In this document: positions 22,395-30,807 of the stretch, piece after piece
How positions within the stretch are numbered: the stretch's first letter is position 1
How the letters are laid out: every line of letters starts with the position of its first letter
Assembly: GCA_934277545.1 (NCBI GenBank)
Contig: CAKQUG010000009.1
Location: 1 to 43,521 of the forward strand
Origin: an uncultured Alphaproteobacteria bacterium
GTDB taxonomy: Bacteria > Pseudomonadota > Alphaproteobacteria > RF32 > CAG-239
Direction: 5' to 3'
DNA: 43,521 nt
The notes under the pieces: generated by a model
Told to the model about the DNA's origin: nothing
Database searches by the model: none
What the model saw: the letters and a program-made list of their open reading frames with translations, nothing else
Program-made: the position numbers and the translations under genes

Positions 22395-23609
22395 TCAAGA
22401 TTTTTTAAACTCTCCCATACCTCTTGCATATTTACGCAAAGTATCACATATTACAAAAGGAGAATGCGTTACGGCAAATAGTCCTTTACAAGAAGGGCAT
22501 TCCTTTATATCTTCAAGGATTGTTCTTTGCCAATCAACAGAGAGAGATAATTCAGGTTCATCTATCATCAAAAAGACATTAGTATTAGAAGACAAACAAA
22601 GATAGCTAAAGATAGATACGATTTGCTTTTCTCCAGAAGATAATGAATCTAGCTGCAATTCCTTTCCATCTTCATTTATCAATTTATAGCTCAGCAAATT
22701 TTCATCAAAAACAAGATGCTTACCATGAAGGTACTTGTTGCACCTAGAAACAAAAAGACTCATGTCAATCCTTTGTTTTTGAATATCAATCTGAGAAGTC
22801 AACAACAATAATAAATAATGAGACAATATTTTCTCTCTATCAGTAGATTCTTCGCTTTCTTTATTAGCAATCTGATTAAATACACGCTTTAATCTTTCCT
22901 TATTACTTTTAGGCAACAAATGCACATCTATAGAATCCACTGCATACACTAGTTTATCGCGAGAATAATTCAACAATATAGTACCATCTTTTTCATAGGA
23001 ACCTTCCAATATATCATTAAGATATTGTTTATTAAGACGATTTAGCGATTTGACATATTTATCTTTAAGTCTATTTGAATAAACCATATTTTGCATATGG
23101 ACATCATCCATACCAAACTCTTTAAGCATTTTATAATTTTTCTCTTCTGAACTATCTTCAAAATGCGGTAAGCCATCAGTGATTTTCTCACTTAATTGTC
23201 TTTTATTCTCAATTCGTCTAAATGTAGGAAGATACAAAATAAAAGAATCTTCAAATATCTTTGTAAGCACACCTGATATCATATTTAGATTTTGACTCAT
23301 TTTTTGAACATGTTGGTTTTCTGAAAAGAGGTATAATCTGCCATGCCTAAAACTTAAAAACTCTTCTATTTCCTTTCTCGTAACAGTTAAAAGTTTAGCA
23401 TGTCCTATAAACTTAATTGAAATCGAGTTAAAATTTATAGATGCCAATTCTTCCCATTGCTTAGTAAGAAAGTAAAATAAAACATTCATAATGGTTGTTT
23501 TACCTGAACCATTTTCACCTATCAAGATTAAATCATTATCTTGAAAAGCTATTTTATAATCATACAATCCAAAGAGTTTTTGAATTGAAAAAGTTGAAAT
23601 ACTTTTCAT
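22395..23609 (-). CDS. AAA/ABC-type ATPase, AriA-like
   Basis: The 404-aa protein has Walker A GENGSGKT (31-38), an SMC/ABC-type signature LSSGEKQ (about 323-329), Walker B FLMIDEPELSL (D350, E351) and an H-loop VTHS (H382). The middle is a long helical region without the coiled-coil length of SMC. Paired directly with a DUF4435 gene it matches the AriA partner of PARIS. OLD-family or Gabija-like ATPases have their TOPRIM fused or differ in partner, so they fit less well. There is no obvious Bacteroidales -7 box directly upstream. Confidence 0.75.
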   Translation of the reverse strand: MKSISTFSIQKLFGLYDYKIAFQDNDLILIGENGSGKTTIMNVLFYFLTKQWEELASINFNSISIKFIGHAKLLTVTRKEIEEFLSFRHGRLYLFSENQHVQKMSQNLNMISGVLTKIFEDSFILYLPTFRRIENKRQLSEKITDGLPHFEDSSEEKNYKMLKEFGMDDVHMQNMVYSNRLKDKYVKSLNRLNKQYLNDILEGSYEKDGTILLNYSRDKLVYAVDSIDVHLLPKSNKERLKRVFNQIANKESEESTDREKILSHYLLLLLTSQIDIQKQRIDMSLFVSRCNKYLHGKHLVFDENLLSYKLINEDGKELQLDSLSSGEKQIVSIFSYLCLSSNTNVFLMIDEPELSLSVDWQRTILEDIKECPSCKGLFAVTHSPFVICDTLRKYARGMGEFKKS

Positions 23610-23700
23610 AATTTGTGCTTTATATTATAAAACGCCAATAGAGTATACAAAACATTATACTATGCCTAAGCCATATCTTTTCTTAATGAAATTCACGATT

Positions 23701-23828
23701 TTCCAAATTCCTTAATTTTCTACTCCCCCTTCAAGGAACAGACAAACAGTTGTCCATTCTTCTCAGCTACGATATAGCAAACCAAGCCTAGAACTACCAA
23801 CATACTTTTTCATCAGCAGCATAAACCC
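23701..23828 (-). pseudogene. relic of the 3' end of a manC gene
   Basis: Bases 23701-23828 align along their whole length with the end of the intact manC (40602-40730). Shared runs include ACAGTTGTCCATTCTTCTC versus GCAGTTGTCCATTCTTCTC, then ACGATATAGC, AAGCCT and GAACTACCA. Stops and indels break the frame, so it is non-functional. It shows that a manC copy once lay at this end of the capsule locus too. It is followed by repeat copy D, which belongs to the same subfamily as copy E next to the intact manC. Confidence 0.8.
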
Positions 23829-23842
23829 AATTAAGAATTCCT

Positions 23843-24019
23843 CCCCAGGCGGTCCCATCCCGCATAATCTGGCGCAGACCTTTGATGGTCCGCCAACCTT
23901 AGAGCGTAGCGGTTCTGAGCACCGAAGGGCGGTTACATCCTCTCGTTCCTGAGGAAAGAGAGGCTTGGTGAGAAAGGTGGAGCCTTCCTTAAGGGTAAGG
24001 AAGGACGGGTAGGTTTTCG
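23843..24019 (+). repeat. dispersed palindromic repeat, copy D
   Basis: The full-length copy has middle hairpin CCTCTC-G-TTCCT / AGGAA-A-GAGAGG and terminal hairpin CCTTCCTT / AAGGAAGG. Against copy A both arms have changed together, which keeps the pairing. The text GGTTCTGAGCACCG and GGGCGGTTACATCC is shared with copy E. It lies 7 bp behind the stop of the WecG-like gene. Confidence 0.9.
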
Positions 24020-24026
24020 TCCCCTA

Positions 24027-24740
24027 CTACTCTTTCGTCATGTTCCAGAGGAACAAGCTATTACCGATGATATATCTTCTCCACATACGCTTAGGCTCCT
24101 TGATCAAGCGATAGAGCCATTCCAAGCCATGCTCCTGCCACCAGATAGGGGCACGCTCCACGGTACCAGCAAAGAAGTCAAAGACGGCACCGATGGTACC
24201 CACATGACAATGGATGTTCAACTCATTCCAATGAGAGTACGTCCACTTCTCCTGCTTAGGAGCCGTCATACCGATCCAAAGCAGATCCGGGTTGGCAGCA
24301 TTGATGGCATCAATGATAGCCTTGTTGTCCTCATCCGAGAACTCAGGCTTATAAGGAGGCGAATAAGTCACCACCTTCAGGTGAGGATAATCCACGGCAG
24401 CACGCTTCACAATCAGGTCGAGAACCTTCTGCGAACTACCCATAAACATCACCGTACCACCCTTTTTCTCCAATTTGTTCATCTCGAAGAAAAACAGGTC
24501 CCAGCCAGCAATTCTTTCCTTAGGCTGACTCTTAGCCTTAATCCACTTGCACGCCTTTACGATACTCACGCCATCAGGAATCAACACATCACCATTTGTC
24601 AGAGCATCAGCAAAGAGCTGATCCTTCTTTGCCGTGTTAAAAGAGTGTGCATTTACTGTGTTTATGAGCAATTTGCCCTCTGGTAATGAGGCTAATTCCG
24701 CCTTACTACCCAAAATTGTTAATGTTTTTAGTCGAAACAT
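24027..24740 (-). CDS. WecG/TagA/CpsF-family glycosyltransferase
   Basis: The 237-aa protein is intact. TVNAHSFNTAKKDQLFADAL and LIPDGVSIVKACKWI hold the sugar-binding N and the acidic DG pair (D56). GGTVMFMGSSQKVLDL, PDLLWIGMTAPKQEKW and CHVGTIGAVFDFFAGTV are further conserved blocks. The family transfers ManNAc or similar sugars to the lipid-linked first sugar. It is the last gene of the capsule locus (read right to left). A tiny opposite-strand gene separates it from the GT4 genes. Confidence 0.9.
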   Translation of the reverse strand: MFRLKTLTILGSKAELASLPEGKLLINTVNAHSFNTAKKDQLFADALTNGDVLIPDGVSIVKACKWIKAKSQPKERIAGWDLFFFEMNKLEKKGGTVMFMGSSQKVLDLIVKRAAVDYPHLKVVTYSPPYKPEFSDEDNKAIIDAINAANPDLLWIGMTAPKQEKWTYSHWNELNIHCHVGTIGAVFDFFAGTVERAPIWWQEHGLEWLYRLIKEPKRMWRRYIIGNSLFLWNMTKE

Positions 24741-24832
24741 AACTGTATTTGAAATTATTTTGTTATCTTCGCAGCCATAAACAGCGGGTTTCCATCAGAA
24801 TCCCATCATTTCATGAACAAGAAACAACGGTT

Positions 24833-25084
24833 ATGACATACGATATTAATACTATATATACGAAGTATAAGCAGCTTACGAAAAAGCAACGTCAGCAACT
24901 CCTTGCGGCTCTTCAGTCGCAAGGCATCAACATTGTAAAAATCGAAGCCTACGAATATGCTGATGCTCCAGGTATCAAACATCTGTTTTTCTATCTAGCA
25001 GAGGATAGCAGGAAAGCCATCCCTTACTTCATGCTAGATAGCGAAGTTTGGGAGAAGATACTGTTGTACATCATGAAAGAGTGA
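24833..25084 (+). CDS. small conserved-looking protein of unknown function
   Basis: ATG 24833 opens 83 codons (MTYDINTIYTKYKQLTKKQR...). It is helical and basic at the start, then an alpha/beta pattern (GINIVKIEAYEY, HLFFYLAEDSRKAIPYFMLD). No motif is recognised. It is the only plus-strand gene in the capsule region and sits between two minus-strand glycosyltransferase genes; a TATCTTCG box (24764-24771) 61 bp before it could be its promoter. A TTG at 24749 gives a longer reading but covers the promoter. Confidence 0.5.
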   Translation: MTYDINTIYTKYKQLTKKQRQQLLAALQSQGINIVKIEAYEYADAPGIKHLFFYLAEDSRKAIPYFMLDSEVWEKILLYIMKE

Positions 25085-25126
25085 TTTCCCTACTAACAAT
25101 TCTAGTGACGAACAATCCTTGATTTT

Positions 25127-25696
25127 TCACCCTTTGAGACAATCATTCAGAATATCAACCATCGATTCCTCAAACTTTCTGAGGATGAATTTATCCTGGA
25201 ATTTGCGATAGCCATTTTCTCCCATACGCTCGGATTCTTCCGGATGCTCTATGAAGTATTCCAGCTTATCAGCTAGAGCTTGGAAATCATGCTTCTCTAT
25301 CAAGAAGCCAGTCTCTTTATCATCTATGATACCAGGGATACCACCCTCTGTTGTGGAAATACAAGGCAGATGATGCTGCATAGCCTCCAATAATACCAGA
25401 GGAAAACACTCATTGTGATAGAAGGTTGGGAAAACGAAGACATCGGCTGCAGCCCAGAACTCATCCTTCTCCTTGCCATACTTGCCACCATGGGCAAAAC
25501 AAACATCTTCCAAATGAGATTCTTTCAAAGCACGCTTAAACATCACTTCCGTTATATCACTCCATTTTCCTACAAAATGAAATTCTACAGGCAAATCCTT
25601 TTCATGCAGAATCTTTGCAGCTTCCACAATAGTCCAAACACCCTTTTCCGCAATCATATTGCTAAGAAAGAGTACATTCATCTTATTATTTTTCAT
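25127..25696 (-). CDS. GT4 glycosyltransferase, C-terminal half (split gene)
   Basis: The 189-aa product is the C-terminal nucleotide-sugar domain of a GT-B glycosyltransferase: MNVLFLSNMIAEKGVWTIVE, FVFPTFYHNECFPLVLLEAM (the E-x7-E motif) and CISTTEGGIPGIIDD. The N-terminal acceptor domain is in the next ORF upstream, and the two join at an ATGA overlap. In intact relatives NGIPEE would continue directly into this segment. Each half alone probably has no activity; both may be made by translational coupling. Confidence 0.8.
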   Translation of the reverse strand: MKNNKMNVLFLSNMIAEKGVWTIVEAAKILHEKDLPVEFHFVGKWSDITEVMFKRALKESHLEDVCFAHGGKYGKEKDEFWAAADVFVFPTFYHNECFPLVLLEAMQHHLPCISTTEGGIPGIIDDKETGFLIEKHDFQALADKLEYFIEHPEESERMGENGYRKFQDKFILRKFEESMVDILNDCLKG

Positions 25697-26232
25697 TCTT
25701 CTGGTATTCCGTTAGGACAAACAAACACATCTTCTCTTTTTACATACTTCATGACATCACTATATAAGCATTCAGACAAGAGAATCACCTTGATTCCCTT
25801 AAAGAATCGCTGGTATAGGATATTGTCCAAGAATCTGTTTTGGCGAGTAGCAACACCTTTATTATGATAATGGACAACCACTTGATATCCCATCAGCTTA
25901 ATCATCTGAACTACAATATAGTCTTTATAGAAAGCACCGCCACAAGCATTTGGTGTTACATATACCAAGTCTGGGTTGATCGTCTTCAAACTCCTACGAA
26001 TTTTACGCAGCAACGCATAAAAATCAACCAACTTTCGGATTCCAACCTTACCTATATCTTGCAGATTCTTAGCCGTTGTCAGATTGATGTAATGCCCCTC
26101 AAATTTCTCATTGATGAGCTTGCTATCATGTATATATTGTCCCACCATTGCCGCACCATGTACAGGAGGCGGCATGTGCATAATAAATAATATTTTGGGT
26201 CTCATATAATTTCTCATTTCCTTTGGTGCCAT
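25693..26232 (-). CDS. GT4 glycosyltransferase, N-terminal half (split gene)
   Basis: The 179-aa product has the N-terminal GT4 domain: PKILFIMHMPPPVHGAAMVG (glycine-rich acceptor loop) and VVVHYHNKG and VFVCPNGIPEE, the last being the hinge before the C-domain. It stops at TGA 25693-25695 while the C-half starts at ATG 25696, so one base changes the frame just after GAAGAA. It follows the FrhB-like gene by 9 bp. Confidence 0.8.
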   Translation of the reverse strand: MAPKEMRNYMRPKILFIMHMPPPVHGAAMVGQYIHDSKLINEKFEGHYINLTTAKNLQDIGKVGIRKLVDFYALLRKIRRSLKTINPDLVYVTPNACGGAFYKDYIVVQMIKLMGYQVVVHYHNKGVATRQNRFLDNILYQRFFKGIKVILLSECLYSDVMKYVKREDVFVCPNGIPEE

Positions 26233-26241
26233 AATGAAAAA

Positions 26242-27486
26242 CTAAGATAACTTACAAATCAAAGGCCACAACCATCTCTGATGTCCCATCCATCTCATAC
26301 AGCATTTCACACCTACTTTTACAACTTCTTTCATTCCAACTTGCGGAACAACGAAAGGTTGATCATAAACTGGATTCTTCTTTCCTAATATTCTACGGAG
26401 TTTAAATGCCGCAGTTACTCCTGCACCTTTTTTCTGGCGCATAGCATAACCTTGTGATTCTACTACAACAGAATAAGGAATTTCATCAAGATGCAGATAA
26501 CCTGACTCAACTGCTTCTTTTAATAATACAGTCCATTCGGAAGAACGAGAGACAAGTGAATTTACACCAATATGGTCATTGATATACTCTCCTATATGAA
26601 TGTCACCGAAACAAACATCCGCCAGTTCTCCATAATGGTCAATACAAGTACTACAACGTGGGACATTGAAGAAACCTCTCATACCAATCCAAAACGTCTG
26701 GTAAGGAACAGACCTCAACATTTTTCCATTTTTATCTTCAAAAACCATACTGCCAAGACACCCATTGTCTCGATATGCGAAATGGGCAACGTCTTCTCTT
26801 TTTACCCCATAGCGATAAAGTAGAAAATCCTGAGAGCGCATGGTTCTATTACTAGAACAATAGATGGCAAAATAACCTATAATCAGTTTACCAACACTCT
26901 TGAAAAGACTTACGTATTTACGCAAAGACTGAATTTGGCAAGGCAAACCAACCACAACATATTTACCACCTTTTTGCTTTATCTCACTTAATATTCCCTC
27001 ATAGCTTGTTACGCAATACTTAGAACTTCTACCAGCCAACACTTCTTCCTTTGACCTTGCAATATAGGTATGAGGTGTCATTGGCTTGGAATCTTCATAC
27101 CCTACAACAACAGCACCATCAATATATTTTTTATCAAGAAGGAATATCAAGAATTGACTTAAACATCCACCAGATGCAGAATGAAAGCGAATATCATCAT
27201 TAGCACTATAACCCGAGAAACATTTGTCATAATAACCTAAATACTTATCATAACCATCAGACTTCTCATGAAACAGTTCCTTACTTCTTGCAGCAAGTTC
27301 AATACCACGTCCTGCACAGACCTTCAAACATAATCCACATTCATTGCATTTTTCCATATCCACCACAGGATAATTAACATCCTTTCCATGGTGGATACGA
27401 ATACATTTCTTTGCACAAGCATCTTGACAAATGCCACAGCCCATACAAAGACCATCAGAAACTACATGACTAACATTTGTTTTCAT
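26242..27486 (-). CDS. FrhB-like 4Fe-4S protein (F420 hydrogenase/dehydrogenase beta-subunit family)
   Basis: The 414-aa protein begins with two 4Fe-4S clusters: C14, C17, C20, C24 and C47, C50, C53, C57. Then FrhB N- and C-domains follow, with GGCLSQFLIFLL, VVGLPCQIQSLRKY and CYFGDIHIG-type blocks (VCFGDIHIGEY). Members of this family in Bacteroidales capsule loci are not F420 enzymes; their role is unknown but they are regularly next to pyruvyl-transferase-like genes, as here. The start overlaps the stop of the upstream gene by one base (TAATG). Confidence 0.85.
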   Translation of the reverse strand: MKTNVSHVVSDGLCMGCGICQDACAKKCIRIHHGKDVNYPVVDMEKCNECGLCLKVCAGRGIELAARSKELFHEKSDGYDKYLGYYDKCFSGYSANDDIRFHSASGGCLSQFLIFLLDKKYIDGAVVVGYEDSKPMTPHTYIARSKEEVLAGRSSKYCVTSYEGILSEIKQKGGKYVVVGLPCQIQSLRKYVSLFKSVGKLIIGYFAIYCSSNRTMRSQDFLLYRYGVKREDVAHFAYRDNGCLGSMVFEDKNGKMLRSVPYQTFWIGMRGFFNVPRCSTCIDHYGELADVCFGDIHIGEYINDHIGVNSLVSRSSEWTVLLKEAVESGYLHLDEIPYSVVVESQGYAMRQKKGAGVTAAFKLRRILGKKNPVYDQPFVVPQVGMKEVVKVGVKCCMRWMGHQRWLWPLICKLS

Positions 27487-28568
27487 TATCCTAGCTTTTC
27501 AACAACTTCTGTACAGAATCTATATTGACTCAGACTATCCTCTATCATCTCGTGAATAGCCTTCTTATTATAGCGTTCAAACAATTCTTCTTTTTTCTTC
27601 GTTAAAACTTGCTGACGTAATACCTCAAAGGAGATTTTCTCTGGAAGAATAGCCCAATCACCACCAATAGATTTCAAGAAGCTCTTTGTTTTTCCAGGAC
27701 CACGATAGCTAACAAATGGTGTATTCATTGTCAATCCCATCAGACCAACATGAAGCATAGAAGTCATGGTTACATCACACGAAGCCAACACACCTAAAAG
27801 TTGGTTAGGATTCTCGTAAGCATCCAAGTAAATATTCTTAGAAGGTTTCTCTGGCATATACTGATACGTCAATCCTACCTTAGGCATATGAGTTGTTATG
27901 AAATGGAACTCCATATCTTCATGGTCCTCAGCATACTTGTAAATATCTTCGAGCAATTGCTTGTCTAGATAACGTCCTTTCTTAAATTGAAGACAAACAC
28001 GTATTTTATCAGTTGGAGGCAACATTTTAGGTTCAAAGAAATCTGGTGTACGGAAAAGCATATCGGCATGATAAACAAAATCCTTTCCAAAAGCCTGTTT
28101 CATCTGTTCAACATCACCTGCCAAGCGAACTGTTCCATTCACAAAAGCAGAAGAACGGAAAAAATCGATACGCCAATGAGAATACCATGTTTCTGGCTTC
28201 TTCACCCTACCATCACCACCCATAGAAATGGCACAGAACTTTACACTTGGATACTTTTTTGTAGCTAAATACAAATCCTTGAAATCAGCCTCATACTCAC
28301 GTGCCGCCTTATTCAAAATCCGCTTGTACCACTTGAATGGAGTAAGCAGTGCACCTCCTGCTATCACAACTAAATTTACGTCCTTACAAAGCTCATCTAC
28401 AGTCGAAGCCGACTCCAAATGATATAGCTCTGCCAACTCCTCATCAAGTTGAAACAACTTCACCTCATATCCCATCATCTGGATATGTTTTGCAAACGCA
28501 ATCGCTTGCATATCATCGCCCACATTAGCATATCTAAGTGGAGCCCAAATTCCAATTTTACTTTTCAT
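27486..28568 (-). CDS. polysaccharide pyruvyl transferase-family protein
   Basis: The 360-aa protein begins KIGIWAPLRYANVGDDMQAI, the N-terminal loop of the CsaB/WcaK-like family, and has LVVIAGGALLTPFKWY and VTMTSMLHVGLMGLTMNTPF, the SxxH motif region with MLH. It would transfer pyruvate from PEP to a sugar of the capsule, or act as a related glycosyltransferase fold. It is joined to the FrhB-like gene by a one-base overlap. The DGQR/HEPN cassette lies 3 bp upstream, so it is read on one transcript with it. Confidence 0.75.
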   Translation of the reverse strand: MKSKIGIWAPLRYANVGDDMQAIAFAKHIQMMGYEVKLFQLDEELAELYHLESASTVDELCKDVNLVVIAGGALLTPFKWYKRILNKAAREYEADFKDLYLATKKYPSVKFCAISMGGDGRVKKPETWYSHWRIDFFRSSAFVNGTVRLAGDVEQMKQAFGKDFVYHADMLFRTPDFFEPKMLPPTDKIRVCLQFKKGRYLDKQLLEDIYKYAEDHEDMEFHFITTHMPKVGLTYQYMPEKPSKNIYLDAYENPNQLLGVLASCDVTMTSMLHVGLMGLTMNTPFVSYRGPGKTKSFLKSIGGDWAILPEKISFEVLRQQVLTKKKEELFERYNKKAIHEMIEDSLSQYRFCTEVVEKLG

Positions 28569-28571
28569 TAC

Positions 28572-29642
28572 TTACGATTTAACATAACGATTTAACAAAT
28601 CCAAAGAAAACATGAGAAGTTCATCATTAACCTTCTTCATCGCTTCCTCATCACTAGCCACTAACCTAAAACGATGAACAACCCTATTCCTTACTTGATA
28701 AATACAATCAGGAATACCATATTGCTCTTCCCTTTCTGGAATATATTCATTACAGATTTTTCGCAAATCTTTATAATTGGTTATCTTTATATTTGATTCC
28801 TTAACTATTTTTTCCAATCGTTTCGCTTCAGTATTGTCTTGTAGTTGTTTATCTATCTGTCGAACTGAAGCTGTACCTTTGTCCACCTTGTCTATCAATT
28901 TTTTCAGTTTTGAAATCAGAACATCATCCAACAGGACTTCAAACAGCTGATAAATAAAGAAAAAAGCGATAAATGGATTTCTCTCTCCAATAAAAGAATT
29001 CAAAAACTCTTCTACATAATTACTTATGTAAGAATCTCTTTCGGTGTTTAAGATTTGCTTACACCTTGTTAGATATATTGTATGATTTTCATTTTCTTGA
29101 CAATGCAAAAAAATAGAACTCTCAAACACTCTGCCATGACTATAACCATACATAAACATTGAAAGTTCCAGCTCTTTAAACTGAGTATCTTGATGAAGAT
29201 TAGAATTCTCTACGACCAAAAGATTCTTATCTTGGCTTATTCGTTCATTTATGATGTTTTCCCATCTCTCTCCATTTTGCAAACGAGTAATTACCTCATT
29301 ATCTTTCAATAATTCAGCATAGGCATGAAAAGCATAAAATAAGAAATGAGGATTCTCTACAAAGTCATGCTCTGTAGATATCAAAGCAACATAAGGAAAT
29401 AGCCATCCTATCCGAAAGTCACTTTCACCAGTAACACGACTTCTTATTTTTACTTCATGAATGTCATTTTCTGCAACGCTTTTTGTCCATTCTTGTAAAG
29501 TAAAAGCATCCTCAGCTTTTAATTCAAAAGCATTTCCATTCAGGTCTTTGTCGGAAAAAGGAAAAGGAATCAGAAGAGTTGCAGAATTACTATCTATTGG
29601 AAGCTCAAACTGACGTTCTTGACTATTATAAGTTAGTGCCAT
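28572..29642 (-). CDS. HEPN-domain protein, second gene of a two-gene cassette
   Basis: The 356-aa protein (ATG 29642 after a strong ribosome site AGGAGGAAAAGGAAC) has a unique N-terminal half with GWLFPYVALISTEHDFVENP. A helical C-terminal half follows, with FLNSFIGERNPFIAFFFIYQ, and a terminal HEPN motif VRNRVVHRFRLVAS (R318-x4-H323). HEPN motifs of this type form RNase active sites in dimers. It overlaps the upstream DGQR gene by 17 bp and is probably translated together with it. A TTG at 29681 would extend it but lacks a ribosome site. I do not know a named family for the pair. Confidence 0.55.
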   Translation of the reverse strand: MALTYNSQERQFELPIDSNSATLLIPFPFSDKDLNGNAFELKAEDAFTLQEWTKSVAENDIHEVKIRSRVTGESDFRIGWLFPYVALISTEHDFVENPHFLFYAFHAYAELLKDNEVITRLQNGERWENIINERISQDKNLLVVENSNLHQDTQFKELELSMFMYGYSHGRVFESSIFLHCQENENHTIYLTRCKQILNTERDSYISNYVEEFLNSFIGERNPFIAFFFIYQLFEVLLDDVLISKLKKLIDKVDKGTASVRQIDKQLQDNTEAKRLEKIVKESNIKITNYKDLRKICNEYIPEREEQYGIPDCIYQVRNRVVHRFRLVASDEEAMKKVNDELLMFSLDLLNRYVKS

Positions 29643-30807
29643 GTTCCTTTTCCTCCTTATATTGTTTGAAAGCCATTTCAACAGACCTGCATAAATTCAA
29701 ATATGTACTTCCACTATTATTAAACAGATTCATGAAAAACCTTTTTAGATATTTCCGTTGTCCATCTCCAATCCGTTTGGCATGATGTTTAATATATTCC
29801 ATCTTATCCAAAAGCAAATCGAAGAATTCAATATCATGAGGACTTCCTATTTGAAGATTAGAAAAAAATGTTTCCAAACTTACCAATTTAGAATAAGCAT
29901 CATAATCAAACAAGCATCCCATTGCTGCACCGAAAGCTGAAAAGGTTTGTGCCTTATTCATAAAATCAGGAATATCCTTAGCATAAAAACTCTTGATTGA
30001 TTTATTTGTATTTATGTTTCTCAAATGCCACCCTTCTGTAAGTTTATCCAGTTGCTTTGCAAAACTATTATATGTAATCAAGAATTGGCGAAACAAATCT
30101 TTTTGATAATCATTTTGACAAACCTTATCCAACTGCTGAACAGTGACTAACAAATCTTTCTTCGTAAGCTGTGATTCGTCACCTTCTATCAAAGAACACA
30201 GTCCTTCTATAGCATAATTAAAATTGTAAGTTCCTATTACCTTTGTCGAATTGTTAACTGACGTTTCTGTATTAAGATGAATTTCATCGCCAAAATCAAG
30301 TGACTGATAATCAGAATACAGAATTTCAATCTCATGCCTCTTACTCATAGGAATCTGTCCTGTATTTAGCGTTAGCATTCTATAAAGAATGCCAGTACGA
30401 GAGATACCCATATAAACTTCAACTCGAATCTTATGATTTTTAAAGCGTTCCAACAGCATTGTATTCTCTTTCGCTAATTCATTATAAACATCAATTAAAG
30501 AGTAAGTTCTTTGCAGACCATCCATTATCATAAGATTATCCACAAAATTGACGAAAACCTCTTCACCTTCATCATAAGCAATTCCTTCATCTTTGAAAGC
30601 TAAGACTATCGTTGGCATTGTGCATAACTTCTTTAAGTCATTACGCAATAAAGAATATATAGATAAAGAACTTCTAACTCGATTACGTTGATATTCATTA
30701 TTATTGATGATTTTACGAGCAATATTTAGATATTCCTCGATACTCATCTCTATCAAAATATTGTCTGCTTGAAGAAATTCATCAAAGATTTTCGAAAGAG
30801 ACTTCAT
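29626..30807 (-). CDS. DGQR-motif protein (ParB/DUF262-like fold suspected), first gene of a two-gene cassette
   Basis: The 393-aa protein has RVRSSLSIYSLLRNDLKKL, TIVLAFKDEGI and then FVDNLMIMDGLQRTYSLIDV with D96-G97-L98-Q99-R100-T101. This resembles the DGQHR/DUF262 nucleotide- or DNA-binding motif (usually IDGQQRLT). LNTGQIPMSKRHEIEILY continues the family pattern of NTGQ-x-M-S-x-R-H. The remainder is helical with no nuclease motif. Genes with DGQHR/DUF262 domains usually serve in DNA modification or defence. It directly abuts the acetyltransferase gene of the capsule operon (stop then ATG without a gap). Confidence 0.6.
   Translation of the reverse strand: MKSLSKIFDEFLQADNILIEMSIEEYLNIARKIINNNEYQRNRVRSSLSIYSLLRNDLKKLCTMPTIVLAFKDEGIAYDEGEEVFVNFVDNLMIMDGLQRTYSLIDVYNELAKENTMLLERFKNHKIRVEVYMGISRTGILYRMLTLNTGQIPMSKRHEIEILYSDYQSLDFGDEIHLNTETSVNNSTKVIGTYNFNYAIEGLCSLIEGDESQLTKKDLLVTVQQLDKVCQNDYQKDLFRQFLITYNSFAKQLDKLTEGWHLRNINTNKSIKSFYAKDIPDFMNKAQTFSAFGAAMGCLFDYDAYSKLVSLETFFSNLQIGSPHDIEFFDLLLDKMEYIKHHAKRIGDGQRKYLKRFFMNLFNNSGSTYLNLCRSVEMAFKQYKEEKEHGTNL

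Noticed and set aside
24749..24832. 28-residue N-terminal extension of the plus-strand protein at 24833
   Set aside because: It starts with TTG and runs through the likely -7 box; ATG 24833 is preferred.
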